IMG/VR virus record: IMGVR_UViG_3300042924_000276
Span: 1-26,345 of that record
DNA from: a virus
DNA length: 26,345 nt
Direction: 5' to 3' (one strand)
Part shown: positions 24,653 through 26,345 of the stretch, one piece after another
Numbering within the stretch: position 1 is the first letter of the stretch
Layout: the number at the start of each line of letters is the position of its first letter
Translations under genes and position numbers: made by a program
Notes under the pieces: model-generated
The model's database searches: none
Seen by the model: only the letters and a program-made list of their open reading frames with translations
Told to the model about the DNA's origin: nothing

Positions 24653-24855
24653 TGCAGGCACAAGACTACGCAACAGTAGCCGTTGCAGTACTGACAATTA
24701 TAGGTGGCTTTGCCACTGGTGTTCGCTGGTTAGTTAAGCACTATTTAGCAGAGCTTAAGCCTAATGGTGGTTCAAGCGTCAAAGATTCCGTAGCTAGATT
24801 GGAGCGACAGGTTGAAGAAATTTATCGCATCCTTCTTTCTCGCAATAACTCTTAG
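24652..24855 (+). CDS. Small membrane protein, holin- or spanin-like
   Basis: 67 residues with a TAATG junction to the nozzle gene. One hydrophobic segment (about residues 7-28, VAVAVLTIIGGFATGVRW) is followed by a basic turn and a C-terminal helix with coiled-coil spacing (VARLERQVEEIYRILLSR). One membrane span with a helical tail fits a small holin-type or i-spanin-type protein. The lipoprotein gene starts inside its last 44 bases, a layout reminiscent of Rz/Rz1. Which role is right depends on the host envelope. Confidence 0.7.
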   Translation: MQAQDYATVAVAVLTIIGGFATGVRWLVKHYLAELKPNGGSSVKDSVARLERQVEEIYRILLSRNNS

Positions 24856-25000
24856 TGGTTGCGGGTACCAAGGCTGGGTTAGATACCCATGCCAGGAGTT
24901 TGAAAACTGGGAAAAGCCTGAGTGTAATCCCCCACAATGTGAAGTAACTGGTACTTGTTCCTCCGATTTGTTACCCGAGGTATTTGATGAAACGCCCTGA
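24812..25000 (+). CDS. Cys-rich lipoprotein, o-spanin-like (TTG start)
   Basis: 62 residues. The start is a TTG at 24812, chosen because GGAG lies 7 bases upstream and because it exactly begins a lipoprotein signal: MKKF, a hydrophobic stretch, and the lipobox LSGC with Cys17. The mature part carries four further Cys (27, 38, 43, 49) and many aromatic and Pro residues (GWVRYPCQEFENWEKPEC; CEVTGTC), suggesting two disulfides in a periplasmic or surface protein. Similar proteins are recalled from aquatic phages. It overlaps the previous gene by 44 bases in another frame and the next by 14. As a partner of the 24652 protein it would be an outer-membrane spanin in a diderm host. In a monoderm host it would be a surface lipoprotein. 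Confidence 0.72.
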   Translation: MKKFIASFFLAITLSGCGYQGWVRYPCQEFENWEKPECNPPQCEVTGTCSSDLLPEVFDETP

Positions 25001-25256
25001 AAGATATACACCCGAAGAATTACATGCTAGATTGATTGTTAGTATCGGAATCATTCTGGCTATTGTATTTGCTGGCTCAGTGTTCTCGTTACTCTGGGCT
25101 TTAGTTTTTGTAACTCAACCAATGAAGCAAGCACCTAATGATGCAGCCTTCATTGATTTAGTTTCAACCCTGACCGTGTTCCTTACTGGAACTCTAGCAG
25201 GAATTGTATCTGCCAATGGACTCAAGAGTAAGAAGAAGGAAGATGAATCAAAATGA
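24987..25256 (+). CDS. Two-span membrane protein, holin candidate
   Basis: 89 residues from ATG 24987. A TTG three bases earlier is rejected because the GAGG site is 6 bases from the ATG. After a charged N-terminus (KRPERYTPEELHARLI) there are two hydrophobic segments (about residues 16-44, with IGIILAIVFAGSVFSLLWAL, and about 58-80, with VSTLTVFLTGTLAGIVSANG), then a basic tail (KSKKKEDESK). Two spans with charged ends fit a class II-type holin. The type is recalled from marine phages. The stop overlaps the hydrolase start (ATGA at 25253), so holin and endolysin would be made together. Confidence 0.72.
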   Translation: MKRPERYTPEELHARLIVSIGIILAIVFAGSVFSLLWALVFVTQPMKQAPNDAAFIDLVSTLTVFLTGTLAGIVSANGLKSKKKEDESK

Positions 25257-25762
25257 AGCTTGTTGTCAAGAAAGCCACACCTGCCGCTACTGCTGTCCTT
25301 CGACAAGCCACAGCGATAGCGCCCTCTCGTTTGAAAGTGTCCGATGGGCTTCTGCCGTCGAAAGCACATCAATCCCAGAACCCCAGTTCAGACCATAACA
25401 CAGGTCTTGCTGTAGATTTAACCCATGACCCTAAGCACGGCATCGACTGCGTCGATATCTTCCAGAAACTAAAGGAAGACAAGCGAGTCAAGTACCTGAT
25501 TTTCAAGGGAAAGATTTGGTCGAAGGAACGTGCAGCAGAAGGCGACCGTGAATACACAGGGAGCAACAAGCACAATAAGCACCTACACATTTCAATCAAT
25601 GATGGGGCGGGCAATGATACTTCACCTTGGTTCTGGTGGCTTAATCAGCCTAAGGTAATCAATCAGGTGAAGGCGGTACTCACACCATCGCCAAGCAAGA
25701 AAACGTATAAGACTGAAGTTTGCACTTGTTGCAAAGTCCATGCGTCAAATCCTACGTCCTAA
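25253..25762 (+). CDS. M15-type peptidoglycan hydrolase (endolysin)
   Basis: 169 residues with the metal-binding pattern of the D-Ala-D-Ala peptidase/VanY-like M15 family: H48-x6-D55 (SDHNTGLAVD) and the H110-x-H112 motif (NKHLHISI), with a helix and an acidic stretch between. The active site would bind Zn and cut peptide cross-links of host peptidoglycan. The catalytic part makes up about residues 1-125. A Trp-rich end (SPWFWWLNQP) and a basic Lys/Thr segment with a CTCCKVHA motif (near residues 157-164) follow. That motif may be a cell-wall binding element or a metal site. No signal peptide, so export would need a holin. Position in the lysis cassette supports the role. Confidence 0.85.
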   Translation: MKLVVKKATPAATAVLRQATAIAPSRLKVSDGLLPSKAHQSQNPSSDHNTGLAVDLTHDPKHGIDCVDIFQKLKEDKRVKYLIFKGKIWSKERAAEGDREYTGSNKHNKHLHISINDGAGNDTSPWFWWLNQPKVINQVKAVLTPSPSKKTYKTEVCTCCKVHASNPTS

Positions 25763-25771
25763 GGAGGACTT

Positions 25772-25963
25772 ATGAATACAGAGAAACTAGTTGCTATCGC
25801 AGGCACATACCTACGTGCAGCTTTCGCATCTGTGCTAGCAATGTACATCGCAGGAATCACAGACCCTAAGGCATTAGGTTCAGCATTCCTCGCATCACTT
25901 GCTGCACCTATCCTAAAGGCTCTAGACTCTAAAGAGACTGCCTACGGCAAAGGCTCAGAGTAA
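25772..25963 (+). CDS. Small membrane protein, holin-like, actinophage type
   Basis: 63 residues behind a strong AAGGAGGAC site. Two helical segments (about 9-28, IAGTYLRAAFASVLAMYIAG, and 33-50, ALGSAFLASLAAPILKAL) flank a short turn (ITDPK). The protein ends with charged residues. Small proteins of this type, with RAAFA.V.A.Y.AG.TDPK, are common in actinobacterial phages and are often called holins. The second span is weak, so it may be a hairpin. It is the last + strand gene before the terminator. The genes at 24652 and 24987 are alternative holins. Confidence 0.75.
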   Translation: MNTEKLVAIAGTYLRAAFASVLAMYIAGITDPKALGSAFLASLAAPILKALDSKETAYGKGSE

Positions 25964-25971
25964 CCATTTAA

Positions 25972-25987
25972 GGGCCCTAGCAGGCCC
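25972..25987 (+). other. Short GC hairpin before the terminator
   Basis: GGGCC (25972-25976) pairs with GGCCC (25983-25987) around a 6-base loop, directly after the stop of the last + strand gene. It has no T run and may stabilise the mRNA end upstream of the main terminator. Confidence 0.4.
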
Positions 25988-26000
25988 ATAGCAACAAGAA

Positions 26001-26044
26001 ACCCCCCTTCCTAAGGTAATCACCCTAGGTTGGGGGGTCTTTTG
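26001..26044 (+). terminator. Strong intrinsic terminator of the late operon
   Basis: ACCCCCC (26001-26007) pairs with GGGGGGT (26032-26038). A second stem, CCTA with TAGG, lies inside across a two-base mismatch. TCTTTTG follows. The reverse strand gives GGGGGGTTTC, so it may also stop transcription of the minus-strand gene that ends at 26058. It marks the convergence of the late operon and the opposite-strand region. Confidence 0.8.
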
Positions 26045-26057
26045 TCGTTTCTAAATG

Positions 26058-26216
26058 TTACTTGATATCATCATCGTCGGCTTCGATGTCCTCAAGCAGG
26101 TCACCCATAGCCTTCAAGTCCTGCTTGAATCGATACTGCCTGTATCGCTCAATCAGTTCTAGGTATACATCACGTACTGCAATTGCTAGTAATACTCCAA
26201 AGAAAACTTCTAACAT
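26058..26216 (-). CDS. Small acidic-tailed membrane-associated protein (minus strand)
   Basis: 52 residues, read right to left. The start ATG (26214-26216) is preceded on the minus strand by AGGAGA, an excellent ribosome site four bases away. It opens MLEVFFGVLLAIAVRD, a short hydrophobic N-terminus. An amphipathic charged helix follows (LELIERYRQYRFKQDLKAMG), then an acidic end (DLLEDIEADDDDIK). It could be anchored in the membrane or be a small regulator. The competing + strand frame over the same bases is Ser-rich and has no ribosome site. It converges on the late terminator and has its own candidate promoter, so it probably begins a differently timed operon that continues beyond the window only on its 5' side. 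Function unknown. Confidence 0.72.
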   Translation of the reverse strand: MLEVFFGVLLAIAVRDVYLELIERYRQYRFKQDLKAMGDLLEDIEADDDDIK

Positions 26217-26228
26217 AGTATCTCCTAT

Positions 26229-26297
26229 AGTATATATATTATATATATAATAACCCCCGAAGGGGGTTTATATTATTATATATTATATTTAATTATA
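26229..26297. promoter_or_regulatory. AT-rich region with GC hairpin
   Basis: A perfect 7-bp stem (AACCCCC 26252-26258, loop GAA, GGGGGTT 26262-26268) is set in runs of alternating A and T on both sides. On the minus strand it lies in the leader of the 26058 gene and, having no T run, could be an attenuator, mRNA stabiliser or protein-binding site. The AT runs would melt easily and could also be part of a replication or transcription start. Confidence 0.5.
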
Positions 26298-26320
26298 CAC
26301 ATAGAATCTGACCATGTAAG
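26292..26320 (-). promoter_or_regulatory. Candidate sigma70-type promoter, minus strand
   Basis: Read on the minus strand: CTTACA (26320-26315), 17-base spacer, TATAAT (26297-26292). The -10 is perfect and four of six -35 bases fit. Transcripts would start near 26285 and run through the GC hairpin into the 26058 gene. AT-rich sequence throws up TATAAT by chance, so confidence is moderate. Confidence 0.45.
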
Positions 26321-26345
26321 TAAGCGACTCAGGTATGCCTAGTGG

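Noticed and set aside
26062-26250. Ser-rich 62-residue + strand frame
   Set aside because: It has no ribosome site and runs through the terminator-convergent region. The minus-strand frame over the same bases has a strong AGGAGA site and a sensible protein.
1-26345. tRNA genes, CRISPR arrays, integrase, attachment sites or insertion sequences
   Set aside because: I looked for cloverleaf-like sequences, regularly spaced repeats, recombinase motifs and terminal inverted repeats in the gaps and found none. A tRNA or repeat scan would be needed to exclude them fully.

Overview
The window is a 26 kb piece of a tailed double-stranded DNA phage genome. It carries the packaging, head, ejection, tail, adhesin and lysis genes of what looks like a short-tailed (podovirus-type) phage. 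All genes from position 1 to 25963 lie on the + strand. They are tightly packed, with many stop/start overlaps and no stretch over 300 bases without a gene. No tRNA or rRNA gene, CRISPR array, insertion sequence, integrase or attachment site was seen. GC looks moderate by eye. The host cannot be read directly. Several small proteins (14316, 14593, 25772) recall, from memory, proteins common in actinobacterial phages. With the moderate GC this would fit a phage of low-GC aquatic Actinobacteria, but a lipoprotein gene in the lysis region (24812) leaves a diderm host possible.

Layout. (1) 1-4697: large terminase (5' end outside the window), a 59-residue protein, the portal, an HslV/proteasome-beta-like Ntn hydrolase, and a Gly/Pro-rich protein. 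(2) 4694-12427: four overlapping genes led by a 1594-residue protein with glycine-zipper segments, read as the DNA-ejection (internal virion) set. It sits between portal and capsid, whereas T7-type phages place it after the tail tube genes. (3) 12428-14252: a 117-base leader with hairpins, a scaffold-like acidic coiled-coil protein, and an N4-gp56-type major capsid protein with an inserted Thr/Ala/Val-rich domain. (4) 14316-16390: a head-associated small protein, a Cys/His zinc-ribbon-like protein, five small Lys-rich basic proteins, and a 91-residue protein. (5) 16387-24652: head-tail adaptor (tail tube A-like), an Ala/Ser heptad fiber, a small beta protein, an adhesin with two Ig-like domains and a polyglycine tip, a tail-fiber-associated protein, a terminator-promoter junction, a GT-A glycosyltransferase, and a large beta-rich tail nozzle-like protein. 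(6) 24652-25963: a lysis cassette with two or three small membrane proteins, a lipoprotein with a TTG start, and an M15-type peptidoglycan hydrolase. (7) 25964-26345: a strong terminator, then a convergent minus-strand gene with its own RBS and candidate promoter.

How the genes work together: the terminase would drive DNA through the portal into a prohead built from capsid protein and scaffold. The Ntn hydrolase is the only protease candidate for prohead maturation in the window. The ejection proteins probably load inside the head and form a channel on infection. The adaptor and nozzle proteins close the head and carry the fiber and adhesin that contact the host. The lysis cassette releases progeny.

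The points most worth following up are the HslV-like enzyme beside the portal, the block of basic mini-proteins, the adhesin cassette (19535-21813) with codon use unlike its surroundings, and the structured leader before the scaffold gene.
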